Below are positions 34,100 through 46,011 of a DNA stretch of 64,000 nucleotides, one piece after another. Each line of letters opens with the position of its first letter. Within the stretch, counting starts at the first letter, position 1. Under the pieces are notes generated by a model that worked only from the letters and a program-made list of their open reading frames with translations, did not search any database and had not been told where the DNA came from. Position numbers and translations under genes: made by a program. This DNA comes from Taenia hydatigena (Eukaryota > Platyhelminthes > Cestoda > Cyclophyllidea > Taeniidae), in contig JADWOT020000002.1 in assembly GCA_036345935.2 (NCBI GenBank), positions 2,824,692 to 2,888,691 on the forward strand, written 5' to 3'.

Positions 34100-36760
34100 G
34101 TACGTAGGAAATGGAAAACTAAAGAGCAGATTAGCTAGCCTTTAGCCATCAAGCATTTTCTGTCTACTTGACGGTACCGCGGCAGATGCAAAATCTCTAC
34201 CTCACGGTGGGGAGGCGTATCTCAACGTGGTAGATAGACGACACATATAATCGCGCATAATTAGGAGCTTTTCCAGTGTCAAACCGTTAATCTTTATAAG
34301 TACTAACTGAGTAGTAAGCCTTTTTCTCCACGCATCTAAGCCCTTCATTTAAACTTCATTTGATCCTTTCTGTGCACTACTTCACAAAGCAGGAACTGCA
34401 GCACCGCGACGCACTATGCAGATATTACAGAGGTTTCAACAAACGCCTTAGCGACTGCTTTACTGATGGCAGTCTACACGAAGTGCATGTCCTTCGAAAA
34501 ATTAAGAATAATGGAGCTCATGTACACCTCAATTCTTTCCTTGTCCTCATTTTAGTGCCAGATTCTAAGTTTTTACCTATTTATATTTGGCGCTAACGAA
34601 TTCAAACCCAAAGAAACATTCCTGCATCTGTCCAACCAAAAAGAGGCCAAGAAAATCAGTCCTAATCTCAGTGAAGTTCTGCGATAGCCTTACCAACCGA
34701 ATCGGTACATGGATGCTAAGTATGAACTTAATCGTTGGTAATTAATGAAATCTTTTCTAAAAAGGTTCTATTTGCATCCAGTAAGAGGTAATGACAGTCC
34801 TCGAAACATAGGATCGCTTGACTGCAGGGCTGAATACCAGCAAGGCGACAAGATTCCTTACTGACAATGCGCAATAAAAGGTGGACTGTTTTACGTGTTC
34901 ACTCGCTTAGGCTGCTCGAGGTTTAAATGCTTCATGATTTTGACAAGTTTTACGAGCAGAGCTGGCTATGCTGTTATTTTTGGATTGACTTGTGTTGCCA
35001 GTTTTCTAAAAGTATAACCCACATGTCATAATGGTGTCCCAATTTCCCTTCACTTTGCATAAAAGTGGTAGGCTTTTGTGAAATCGGCCGTTTGTGCAAG
35101 TCACTCGGTCAACTGTATCGCACCGCCCTTGGCTAGTGGGCAGCTTCCCAGCCTTGTCTTTGTGGATGTACAGAAGGAACATGTTGTCATTATTGTAGTG
35201 GATGATGCTTACCACTGAAGCTACGTTTTCGGCTCTTATATTGCAATGACCTTCTCTTAGGTAAGTGGCGTTATGAGGGTGCAGAGAATGAACATGAGGT
35301 AGTGCCTTCCACACTCTCCATCCTTACATTCTCTCTCCTTCCTCTCTTTCTGCTATTTCTAAGATAAAACGGATTTTCCTACGATCCTGTTTCGCGGCCT
35401 GCTGTACAAAGCATGCGATTCAAGGTCTTGCGTCTTGTTGCTTTTCACCGATTTAAAGGTCTTTCTGTCCAGTCTACCGACTACGCACAATCGTTTGAGA
35501 GAGGTCTATAGTGCTGAGTGGCCTCGAGCAGACAGAGCTTGGAAATAATTGCTGGTAAGTGTGCACCAAATGCATGTTAGGGTCTCCAGTTTATCCCAAA
35601 CAAGGCGGTAAACCGTCTACTTAACAGCAAAATGCAAAGGTTAATTTAATTCAAAGTTCGGATCAAGACGGAATTCAAAAACTATGCGGTATTTAATCAC
35701 ATCGCAACATAGCTTACACACTACGCAGGCTCAAGCATGGCGTGAAAGTAGCAGCAAATCCAAACAGCGCTTTATACTGCATGGATATGGACAACCGCAT
35801 TCATCTAACGCACTCAGCAAATTAAGACAATTCATTAAAGTTGTCTTGATTAAAATCTGCATTTGGAAGTCTTCTCCACCGCTCCTTTAGGTAATTTTGA
35901 TGATTTCATTCATAAACAAAATATGGTGGCGTCTAGAGCTCTAAGGAAGGATGGCCACAGGACTGACGGGCATATTACAAAATTGGCGTCTCAGTTGAGC
36001 CCTAGATCATACATAAGTGAGTGATTGGGACAACAAAATTACTTGTATTTTATGCTCAATTTCTGTAACAGAGCAAGAGCTTTACTTGGTATGTGTATTT
36101 TAATATAATTAAATAAATTTTAGAGGTCACTCATTGATTTTTGACAGATAGACGGAATCTGAGCTGCTTGACAAGCTTTATCGTGCACTTGGATGCTCTC
36201 TTCCACTTTCCGTGCCGCGAGCCTATTATTATACAGACACGCTGGCGAGCAGACATTCGAGCGAAAGTGGATTAGTGTGTTAATCTATTGAAAGCCGTGA
36301 GGTAAGAAAAGAGAGAAATAAGTACAATGTGCAAGGCTAAGGCACATCAGCGAATACACTGTGCATTATAAAATGAAGCCTAGGAGTGAAATATGCAGTC
36401 GAGAAAAGAGAGGGCAGTGATGCAGCCTGCTCGATGCAAGGGTGGACTGCAAGCCCGCCAGCCCAACAAGATATCAGGCAGGCAGGTGGACAAACTGGCA
36501 GGATTTCAGGCAATTACGCAGGCACCTAGCCGAAAGTAAAAGGGCATGTTACTGAGTGGAGATAGAAGTACATTAAACCAGAGCATATCTACAGCGCTGA
36601 CGTATGTCAACCTATCCACTAAGTAAGACGTAATGCATTGACATGCGGGGATTTAATGAGACACATAGAAATTAGAAATTAGACACATAGAATTGGTTGA
36701 ATTCACTTGCCTCCCTAGTGAATGGACTTGTTTGGTGCCAATCAAGCAAGACTAATTGTA
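34100..36760. other. No gene recognised
   Basis: Scattered frames (34360-34596 plus, 35006-35314 minus, 35684-35890 plus) carry no motif. A donor-like GTAAGT near 35556 has a short open stretch before it but no convincing acceptor-bounded exon. 36470-36530 is rich in CAGGCA repeats. Confidence 0.3.
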
Positions 36761-36764
36761 CTCC

Positions 36765-37337
36765 CCAGAGACCGAGCAAGAGGAGGTGCATGGGCACCTG
36801 AAAACTATGACGAACGCAATTACACGGATGACCAAAGTACGATCATGTGCCATCGTGTATGAGGATCAGGTGACTTTGAAGCATCATAAAGAGATTGTGC
36901 GAAACAACGGAGAGCAACAAATTATGTCCACCACAGCATTCGTAGTCATGGAAGGCGAAAGTTGCAGCTCATGCTCAGGCAATGTGTGCAACACATCTCA
37001 GTGGATTAGAGATGATATAGCCAAACTGATCATTTATTTGCTGAAGTGATTGTACAACAGAGAATAAGGTAACACTGACAATTTGATGGTCGGCAGAGAG
37101 TTAGAGGGATTGGAAGGAGCTGTGATTAATGAGAGTATACCAGCGCAAAGCGATCCGCAAAAGCTGCTGCAGCTTTTGTTCTACCTACTTAAAATAGGCC
37201 AACAGCGGTGTTCATTTTGCTGCCAAACTTGCCCCGATAAGGCAAAGAGGGCCATTGAGAGAAGTGTAACTGAGGAGGCCGGATCGCAGTCCTGTAAAAT
37301 TCAAGAGTTGAATAGCTTCCTCACTTTCTCTTTATGA
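36765..37337 (+). pseudogene. Interrupted open frame of about 190 codons, unknown function
   Basis: After an acceptor-like CTCCCCAG the frame starts ETEQEEVHGHLK and runs to TGA at 37047-37049. The same frame then resumes after one further stop (TAA about 18 bases on) and stays open to 37337, with a Cys-rich stretch (CSFCCQTCPDKAKRAIERS). Two frames in one phase separated by 33 bases suggest one coding unit broken by stops, or two exons with a very short gap. No domain is recognised. A CxxC...C pattern alone is not enough to call a zinc site. Confidence 0.3.
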
Positions 37338-37559
37338 TGCTATTTCCTTACTCAACTACCGTACTTACCTCCACCGCCTGAACACCGGATTAGGCTCTTT
37401 AACACCCCTCGTCTAGGTTATTTCCCATGCCAGTCGCTACTTTAAGGCTTATGTTCTAGTACATTAGAACCATTAAATAAACGTCATGATTTACGATTCT
37501 TTCAATTGTCCAATGTTTCACCACCTCTACCTTGCCACGTTATTCTCACTTCACTGTAG

Positions 37560-38035
37560 ATCAGCCTTCCTTTTATCTGGACGGTGACCAGCTAGTATGG
37601 TGTGAGAGGGAGTGTGGCTTACCCACATAACCAGCGTCTTCACTCAGGAACCGCCTTGAGTCTACTCTGGCCCTTGTCGCCAATGCCAAGTTTGCGAGGC
37701 ACGTGTCTGGGGCAATTGTCAAGTTGCACGCCATTTGCGGCCATTCTGTCGAAAATCGGACAAATCTCGCCCCACAACTTCTAGTGCCAGTGCGGTTATC
37801 ACACCACACCAAAGCGCAGCGCTCAGTGGCAGACGTTGCGGTAGATGTACGATAACGCCAGACTCGCCTTTTGCCGCCACCATCGCTCTCCTTGAGTTAG
37901 TAACAGGCCAAAATAGGGCAGGCGGAGACTTAAGCATCGGCCCGCGCAGTCCACCACACATTCGTGTGGTAGATGCTCGGCTTGCGAATGGGAGTCAAGA
38001 GAGATATTCTTGTAGTAGATGATGCAAGCCCTCAA
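37560..38035. other. GC-richer stretch open in several frames
   Basis: Frames on both strands overlap here (37602-37784, 37735-38022, 37573-37812 and 37719-37961), which reflects base composition rather than several genes. One plus frame, broken by a TAA near 37625, begins GDQLVWCEREC and could be a damaged zinc-finger-like start, but the pattern is too short to rely on. Confidence 0.25.
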
Positions 38036-39257
38036 ATAAGAGAGTTAGTTTAAATGAAGTAAAAGCACTTCCTTTTGCTTTTAACACACTGAGATTATTG
38101 TTTTCGGTCAGTTGAGTTGTGAGCTTGCGTTGTCTTGATTCTCCACGTGAGACGAACTCACAATAGCTCATATCACTTTGCAATTAAGTCAGGGCTGTCA
38201 GAAACTGCAGGAATTTGGCTTAGAGTACTACTAACCCTGACGGCCTTCCTCGTTTCTATAGCGATCATCTAACTTTAATGGGTATAATGAGCTACAGAGC
38301 CGCAGAAGTGTTACAAATGTTGTCCATCCTTGGCAATCACCTGAACTTCGTGTTCTATGGGTCCTTCCTAAGCAGCATGATTTGCGCCTCACTTAAAGTA
38401 CGTGGAATATTAATTGCAGAGTGGTTTGCAGTACCGCCGTAAAAATTTTAGTTTCGCAAAAAGGTTTTGCATTCTCCACACGTCCATTATCAGAGTGAAA
38501 AATTAGTCGATCGAAAGCTAAGAAATGCCGAAGGCCAATATCATTGGCGCTGTAGGATTGTTCGTCTTCGACTCGTTTTTATTCATCATGATCAGATGCC
38601 TTTTTTAAATACAGACAAATGCAATGCCATTTATATCGATTTTATGGTTTGTTTCCGAGTGTGAAGCACCTTATGATGGCGGCTGTAGAGATTACAGTTG
38701 GAGGCACTAATAACGACTTTGAGGGGTGGTGCGCAGTGAGTTATTTTTTTGTTGCACTGCGTGTTGCTCCATGATGAACCTTGTGTCTGCAGAGGTTGGA
38801 CACAGCTTGAACGTCCGCACTGCACCTTGACCCTTAGGTCATGTTAGTAGTCTTCCGACTTCTGAGAATGCTCCAAGCCAGAGAACCCTTATTATAGTGC
38901 GTATAGGTTGCAAGGCTATGGGCGTAACCAAGGGGACATGCTATGCAGTGGACAAAGCCTAAAGAGCCTGCCAAAGCCCCAAATTTAATTACACTGTCAA
39001 ATATATTCCCGCTTTTCTACGGCGCAATATAATTAGTGCTGTTGTTTCAAAGTACCTACTTCATGTTAGAATGTGTAATACGGAGCAGTAAGGTTGTCTT
39101 GAGATTCTGACAAACAGATTCGTCAATAGCAGTTTCGGTCTTTAAGGAAAAGACTCATTTTATTTCCAAAATGAAGTTTGCTGAGTTGGATTTGATTCCA
39201 TTTATCAAGGCTTCGATCGCTAGCTCAAATTTTTTCCCACAATTTTACCCGAACTAT

Positions 39258-39680
39258 TTATTTTAGCTGGAAGTTTTGCGCTAATTCGTTGCTCAACATC
39301 TTAGCGTTAAAGCCTTTTTCGGAGCTACAAGAAGCCATACATTGCAGGTGCAGGAGAGTGCCGCAGGAGAGCGAACAGTCGCGAGAATGGCGTTTTGGCC
39401 CAACCATCAGGATGGTATTTCGAACCTCGAAGAAGGAAGGTTTCGCGCATTTGAATGTACACAAGGCCAAATGCCAAGCCACTGCGAACTCTTTTCCGAT
39501 ATGCGTCGTCTTCTGTGCTTCTTGTGGTTACTCTCGGGGTTTGGTCTCAGCTGGGCCGTGTGTGGACTGAAACTAATCATGAACCATCGTGTGCTGCAGT
39601 TTTTCATTGTCTCATCCTCCGCAGGGCAAACATAAATGATGACAGTTGCGTTTAAGAGGTAGTGACATTGCTCTGCCATT
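39258..39680. other. Stretch open in four frames, coding frame undecided
   Basis: Three plus-strand frames and two minus-strand frames overlap here. One plus frame (39289-39570) reads protein-like around SEQSREWRFGPTIRMVFRTS. Another ends in a hydrophobic stretch (LLCFLWLLSGFGLSWAV). It lies upstream of the ankyrin fragment at 39911 and could hold earlier exons of it, but no splice borders join them convincingly. Confidence 0.2.
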
Positions 39681-39910
39681 TTTCTCTAAAAATTGTTATA
39701 CAAAAGAACCCCTTTTTAAATGCTAACGTGAAGCATGCTGTTTAGGAAACTCTTTCAATCCTTATTCAATTTTTATGTTAATTCACCATCTCCTGACCTA
39801 TTGCTGTAAAAAGCTTAAGAAATGAGCTTCTGCCACAAGCGAACGCTGTTGTAAGTCTCCTATAGTAAGTTCTTTCACATTCACTTACTCTTCCCTGGTG
39901 CTAAAATACG

Positions 39911-40090
39911 CTTGCCACGGAACGAAACCAGCGATACTCTCTACTTAAAGTGGGTTCATTCGACGCTACGGCTAGCGTATCTTCCAAAGTTATCCCCGAT
40001 GCTGCAATGAGGAGTTCAAGCAGAGTGCATGAAGTGGATGATATTAGAGCCGAGCGAGAGATGATGAGCAACAAACTCTCTTCCAAGCCT
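39911..40090 (+). pseudogene. Ankyrin-family fragment ending at a repeat copy
   Basis: The end of this segment matches ankyrin exon c at 27862-27972: GATGAGCAACAAACTCTC (DEQQTLFQA in one frame) corresponds to DEPQTLFQA at about 27898-27924. Upstream a different frame is open for about 50 codons (GSFDATASVSSKVIPDAAM, then VHEVDD), so a small indel separates the two frames. The homology ends just where the Q segment of the repeat element begins (about 40100), so the exon was truncated there. No other ankyrin exons were found nearby. Confidence 0.55.
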
Positions 40091-40099
40091 TAAACGAAA

Positions 40100-42184
40100 T
40101 ATGTAATCCAGCATAAAGCCATGCAAAAGTGCCTTATAACAATAAAAGGTGGGAATTTCGCAGACGGTTATGACAAAAACAGCGCAAATGCATGAAAACT
40201 GTTGATGAATGAGCAGCTTCCCTTATCATAGAATGCGTATTCATTAAAGAGTATTCTTAGGATCCCCGATAATGAGCACCAGCTCCTATGGTAGTCAGTA
40301 CATGTTTGATTGGATCGCGAGTTGATAAAATGATTGTCAAAGATACTCGGTTTGCTTCAAGTCGACATGTCTTACGCTAAATTGTGCACATTCTCTTAAG
40401 ATTACTTGCCAGGTTAAATGTCCTTTTAGGTGGGAAATCGACTGGAATATTGTACAGCGGTACCAGGTATCAACCAAAAGTGGTTAAAGATGCTTAAAGG
40501 GGTGATAACTCGTTAGTTGTGCGTGCAGTACGTGCGATATTAGAACCAGTCTCCATATGCTTCTTACCCTATTCGGATGACCTGGTCGACTTAATTTTGT
40601 AAAACGTCCAGGGCCCACTGCTCGTTTGGCACATTGACACAAACTACACAAACATGTCTGCTTATATTATTACAAGATGTGCACGCAGACCCTTATTAAA
40701 GGCCATCACTCAAATGGGCACTACGCTTCTTTGAACATGTCTTCGGGTGTCAAGCAGGTAGACCTCGCTACCGTATAGACCATAGAAGTGCCATGAATCG
40801 AGGAACGAAAATAAAGCTAAAGTATTGGAGCGCTTTACTGACCATTAGTCATTGACCCAGGACAACTTGTACAGACGCGCAAGACTTTGCCTTTTATGAC
40901 TTATATATTTAGAGACGTACCTTTAATCTCAAAAAGGTAATTACTTTAGCGCCTTCAATTTTTTTCGTGGTAGTGAAAAGACATTCAGAGTCGAAAAAAT
41001 AAGCAAATCCTTGCAGCCTTGTAGATGGATTGGTGCCTCTGTTTCTTACGGCAGCACTGCTGATTCGCTAAAACAAGGAGCTTTACTTCTGGTGTTGTGT
41101 GATAGCGTAGAGATTTCGGAGGAACTGTGAGGGGACTAGTGTGCGCATAATTTGACGGGTGCATCTTTGCAGCCTTAACCCTACTCAGCTTTCACGGCAC
41201 TCCCTAATGGCCTGATAATAGAGCAGATTATGTCAATGCTAGAAATACTAATTATTAAAATGCTTTGAAGACTTTTACTTAACTCGTGCAGCACTGGAAG
41301 AGCTATTTCTTAAATCAAAGGCGTAATCACTTCATAAAGACCTACGAACCTCGTATCAGCCCGCATAGTACGTTACTATAGCAGGAGCAGATGCGAGGCT
41401 TTTGCAAGTGTAATTCGAGCCTACTTTAATTTGCAAAATATGTAATGTCTTAAGCGCATATGCAGGCAAGTCTTCCTATAATGCTACCCACGTTATTCAA
41501 GCACTATGTTACAGCCATTGAACAAAGAGCGAAAGATGAAGCACACTACTGAATTTGTGTGCTTGCTGTGGTCATGTTCAAACATCATTCATCTTCATCC
41601 AAGAGCAAGCTAGCATTCCAAACATCACGAAGACGTTAGCCTATCCATTGTATGTGCACCTCGTAAGCAACAGCAGTGAGCAACTCAAATTCGGCCTCCA
41701 ATTTAGCGGCAGGAACTTCCAACTCGGGCAGGTGGTATTGTAGTCACGCCATGGCAGCCACCGCGTGCTCTCTGTTGACTTCTTCATAGAATTCAAGGCA
41801 CTTGGCTCCGTCAAATTTAAATATCTATTGCAATTAGAGTTCCGTGCCACACTTTAGCACAGACTGTTCACTTCTTGGACTAAAATCCTTAATGACTGCA
41901 ATCTCTGGCAAAGCACAGGCAAGTTGTTGCATCTTAAAGCTTATTTAGAATACGGTGAGTTTAAGAGGCGAGTACTATTCTCTCTGTCTTGCTTATATGG
42001 ACATCCCATTTTTGTACACGATCCCAGAGACCTCTATTCTTATCTCCTTTATAGCACTCAAATGTGCTGCCAGTCTGGAAAGTAACTAAAATAACTTCCT
42101 GATAACTAGTCGTTTACTCTCTTACGTCTTTATGCACCCCGATAATGCCCTTCAAGCAGGAACAATTCACTGTCATCAGAGCTC
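40100..42184 (+). repeat. Element copy with internal deletion and complete 3' end
   Basis: 40100-40815 matches Q (5329-6050) closely. 40825-42058 matches the right arm from about 7550 to 9777. 42059-42184 matches the 3' tail next to the left arm (906-1031, reversed). About 1.5 kb of Q and arm (6050-7550) is missing. Identity to the arms is clearly lower than between the two arms. This copy shows that the tail normally follows the arm, and so that the right arm at 9777 is cut short. Confidence 0.85.
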
Positions 42185-43620
42185 TTTTCAAAGTTTTGTC
42201 AAATTCCTAGTATGTTATGCAGCTGCATGTTTCACTTTTCTCTAAAGGACGTTAGTATCCAAGCCGATATTCTATGGGTGATAGACCGCCAGACGAGGGG
42301 GATAGAGACTCAGCCGCAAGGATTCGCAATTTCGACCTAACTTATACCTCAAGAAGAAAATTGTGTGGATTATTGAAACAGGGTCCTCGATGCAAGACAT
42401 GATTCGTCATTATTCAGAAAACTACAAGGCGCCTATTTTTAACAGTTGACCTTCTAATCTAGGTCCGGTATCACACCGCAAGTATACTTATTGCTAGCGT
42501 TTGGATCACAGAAGAATATAGAAGGCACTTTCTTGACTGCAAGGACGTCAAGACTATTGGCAGGATGAAGAACTGGCGTGCGTGACAAATAGACAACGAA
42601 CTAGGTTGACGTTTGCCTGTGTAGAAAGTGCGAAGTTGGAATGGATTTACGTGCCTACTATCCACATATGCAATGGCGCAAGAGGCAATTGTGATGCAAA
42701 TTGGATAGACTGAAAGAGTACAACAAATATGAAATTGAAGTGTGACACTAGAGAGGTTACAAACAACAAGACAAAAGAAACACGGAAAAGTCTAATCTGC
42801 ACTCAGTCTGCTGAGCGACGTAAGTTATGGCTGCTTCTGAGGCATTGAGATAATTAGAGGACGATTTAAGGTTTCGGCGAGGAACGACGCGAATACCACT
42901 GGATCTTACTTCCGCAAAGTTTGCTGCTTCTGCTGCTTCACCAGCACTGTCTCTACCGCCATTCCTATTTTCTGTATTTGTTCCTCACATGCAGCAGATG
43001 GTGCTACGGTTTTAATGGCGAAATTCTGAAGTGCATAAAGATGCTAAAGTTGGACGTAACAAACGGGTGTATTAGCCACCAAAACAAATTCTTAGGCGCA
43101 ATCAAAGGAATTGAGTGGATCTTATGGCAATAGTTAGAAGATGTCAAATGTGATGCACAAGTAGATAGACAATGAGCAAGATTTTGCAGATCCAGATTGG
43201 ATGGAAGGGCCGAAATAGTGGATTCTTACATCTAGGGTTAAGTATTGATGGCTATTACATTAAGCGACCGCGAATGTGCGTACTTTGCATTTGTATTTCA
43301 AAATAATGACCTACAAAATAAGATAAGTGCTTAGAAGTTCGGGTGATTAACTGAAATTCTTTCAAAACTGGTAGTCGCATTCAAAGCATAAGTGTATTTT
43401 ATTCGAAACATCCAATCTTTAGCAGTCTAATTAGGATCGCATTAAAACAATGCAAAATAAGGCATGGAAACAAAGGTGTATTCTAAATTTCCTAATTGCA
43501 GGGTCAGCGTAACCTTGGCGAGGTCGATGAATCACTGAATAAAAACACTGGGCAATTCATTGCGATTGGATTGCGTGAATCGATTGACACTTAGCCAATC
43601 AAACACCTCTTTATATGTCC
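42185..43620. other. No gene recognised
   Basis: Small frames (42471-42665 minus, 42921-43133 plus) have no motif. No repeat match was noticed. Confidence 0.3.
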
Positions 43621-43624
43621 ATTT

Positions 43625-44056
43625 TCAGAAGTGGTTGTTGCCGTGTACAAACTCGGCACAATTACGTATGCTCCTAAGCATTTGATAGCTTGTGCTCATT
43701 ATTTGGGTAAATAAAGAAGCTAGCCTTGATGATGCGAATCGAGTGAATATAAAGACCCACGATTCATGTTCCTGTCCATAATCGTCATGTTGCAAACTTG
43801 TACTCGCTTTTAAACATGACATTTGGTAAGCTTTAAAAACATTGATTTGTTCAGTTAACTTAGAAGCCATAAAAACAGCAACAGAATTGCAAATGTACTG
43901 GCTGAGTTCACGATTATTCTCTTGTTTGCTGAGTTGGACCTCTTTCAAGTGCACCCGAAATCCCAGGCGTAGGTAATCAAGATAGATACTGTGCTGATGT
44001 CCTTGTTTATCAATTATCTGGTTTGCGACCCAGTCGAATCCGTACAACTCCTGCAA
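43625..44056 (-). CDS. Possible terminal exon, 143 codons, unknown function
   Basis: On the minus strand, after an acceptor-like TATTTGCAG (exon from about 44052), the frame stays open to TGA at 43625. It is among the longest frames in the window. It begins ELYGFDWVANQIIDKQGHQH, continues DYLRLGFRVHLKEVQLSKQ, and has mixed composition without low complexity. A weak alternative donor lies after NNRELSQ. On the opposite strand 44074-44168 is also open and ends in GTAAGT, so strand choice is not certain. No known domain is recognised. Confidence 0.35.
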   Translation of the reverse strand: MQELYGFDWVANQIIDKQGHQHSIYLDYLRLGFRVHLKEVQLSKQENNRELSQYICNSVAVFMASKLTEQINVFKAYQMSCLKASTSLQHDDYGQEHESWVFIFTRFASSRLASLFTQIMSTSYQMLRSIRNCAEFVHGNNHF

Positions 44057-44059
44057 ATA

Positions 44060-45660
44060 GCATTAGTCTCAAGTTTTGCTGATTGACCGGTCTGTGGCGC
44101 CGCTCGTGCAGATTTGGTCAGAATTTGAAGCCCGAAGGAGAAACATGATTCAGGTGTGGCCAATTGCTGCCATCCTCGTAAGTGCATTGATCCTTCTATA
44201 CTCTTTTCTGCAAAATCATGCCAAGTTAAAGGTCACTTTTATGATTTAGGAATCCTTGGCGTTAGGCATGGTATGGAATGTCTCAAAAGCAATTAAGGGT
44301 TGTAAAGGGCCTTTTTGATTAGCGAGGCATTATCACGGACCATTTGAATGCACTTGCTGTCGTATTCCAGCAAGTGATCTTTTGATAAGATAACGAGGTA
44401 AAGGTTTCTGATGACCTACAGTCCAGGCGAGGTCGTCTATCACATAACAAAGTCCTATAGAAAATTAACAACTCAGACTCTACTGATTGACGTATCCTCG
44501 ATAATAGCGGGCATATAATGCTGAGACCAGAATGGTCAGCAACAATATAGCATTGCCTGGGTAAGCTCCTAGACCGCAGCAAGAGAAAGGAGGAAGTAAG
44601 CTTTTTATCTCAGTAGACTAATTTAGCCAACAAACTTATATTTTTGAAAGTTGTCGATGACTGAAATAATCCAGAGCCTCACGATTAATTGTCGAACGTA
44701 CCTAAACCACAATAAGATAGAGTAATAAACAGTGGTCTGTTAAACTGAGGAGAAAAAAATCAATAAAAGAGCGTGTTGATGAGCTTAGTCTAGGTATTTG
44801 AAAGAACAATACGCAGATGGAGTCATGGACTTGTGGAAGGGTCAGATGTCGATGGTAGTTCACCAAGAAATAGATGACTGTGGTCGGGTCAGCCATGACC
44901 AGAACAGGAGTTGATTTTGTGCAAGGTTGGTTAATCAGCGAAATTGTCAAAGATCTCAACAGTAATTTGTGACATCGTTAATTTGAGCGAATTCAGGCAA
45001 CTAGCCACGATTGTTTGAAACCATAAATGCTAACACTTCACTATTAAGAAGAGCTGTGTTGCGAGAAAAGACAGTATTCAACTAACCCAAACGTGCACGC
45101 ACTTTAGTTCCGACATCCAAGACTCATTCTGAGGCATAGATTTTAAGTCATAAGCCAAATCCTATTAAATGCACAGTAGTATTGAACATGTTCAGCTGAA
45201 TGCATAGCAGCAGACTGCATCAATCCCGTGGCTGATCAAACGCCACTAATTGGTAATTATGGAAAAGGCCTAAGGGTATGGACTTACTTATTTCTAAGAC
45301 ACTAAAATAAAGCTAGCTCAGTCCTCGATGACGCAGATGTCAGCGAAATACGTGTTTTGGCATGAGCACAAGCCTCCAGCTTCACAGGCGTAAGAGCTAC
45401 GATGTGTGTGGGCCGATGTCAACATTGAGAGAAACATTCATAAGTGCCTTCACATCTGAACGAACATTGCATCAAGGAAAGCCATCCCACTGATTCTTTG
45501 ATTGTCAACGCCTTGGATGCTGCGCCTTCTTGTGGGTGGCAAGTAGTTGCTTTTGCAAGGCAAAGAGTGGCAGGTCACGATATTGTACATCATGCCGACA
45601 TTCAATACCTACCGGAAACACGAGTGAATTGAATTCCAAACTGTGTTCCCAGCTTCCTTC
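44060..45660. other. No confident gene
   Basis: Two short exon-like stretches on opposite strands (44074-44168 plus, with SVAPLVQIWSEFEARRRN; about 44486-44572 minus, with AILLLTILVSALYARYYRG) conflict with a single gene model. A plus frame at 45444-45632 has no motif. Confidence 0.25.
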
Positions 45661-46011
45661 TTAGCGCTGACCAATCTTCTTTAACCGACTGACCAAATAA
45701 ATCAATGAGTCAATGACAACGTTTGCTTTGAAGTGGTTAAAGATAGATTGGAAGCGATCAAAAGGGTGCAGGGTGCTCGCGCACACAACTTCAGTTAAGA
45801 GCAGTCCATCTGCAGGAGAGCCGCTGGGCGCCACATTGCTGATGGTGGCAAACGGAATCACCCAATGAGGGCAGCTGTTCTCACCAGTCATCAAATCCCA
45901 CGGGTAGCAGATGTGAGAATCGCCCTCTGCTGATTGTTGCAACCAAAAAGCCTCACTTTTGGAGAGTCGGTCTGCTTTACGTTTGGATTGTGTTCGCCAC
46001 AAAGCTGTCCA
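45661..46011 (-). CDS. Possible 3'-terminal exon, about 115 codons, unknown function
   Basis: Open on the minus strand from about 46011 to TAA at 45661. The composition is protein-like, with blocks SHICYPWDLMTGENSCPHW, NVAPSGSPADGLLLTEVV and HPFDRFQSIFNHFKANVV, and a basic C-terminus (RLKKIGQR). The first 100 bases are also open in a second frame (QFGQLCGEHNPNVKQTDSP), so either a frameshift or a different upstream exon border is possible. No good acceptor lies just upstream, because the minus strand there is purine-rich repeat. No ATG opens the frame. Confidence 0.35.
   Translation of the reverse strand, partial: WTALWRTQSKRKADRLSKSEAFWLQQSAEGDSHICYPWDLMTGENSCPHWVIPFATISNVAPSGSPADGLLLTEVVCASTLHPFDRFQSIFNHFKANVVIDSLIYLVSRLKKIGQR

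Noticed and set aside
37577..37640. Possible PHD or zinc-finger start (QLVWCEREC)
   Set aside because: The frame is stopped by TAA after a few residues and the remaining Cys/His ligands are not seen.
44074..44168. Plus-strand exon ending in GTAAGT (VAPLVQIWSEFEARRRN)
   Set aside because: It abuts a longer minus-strand frame and has a poor acceptor; kept only as an alternative in the notes for 43625-44056.
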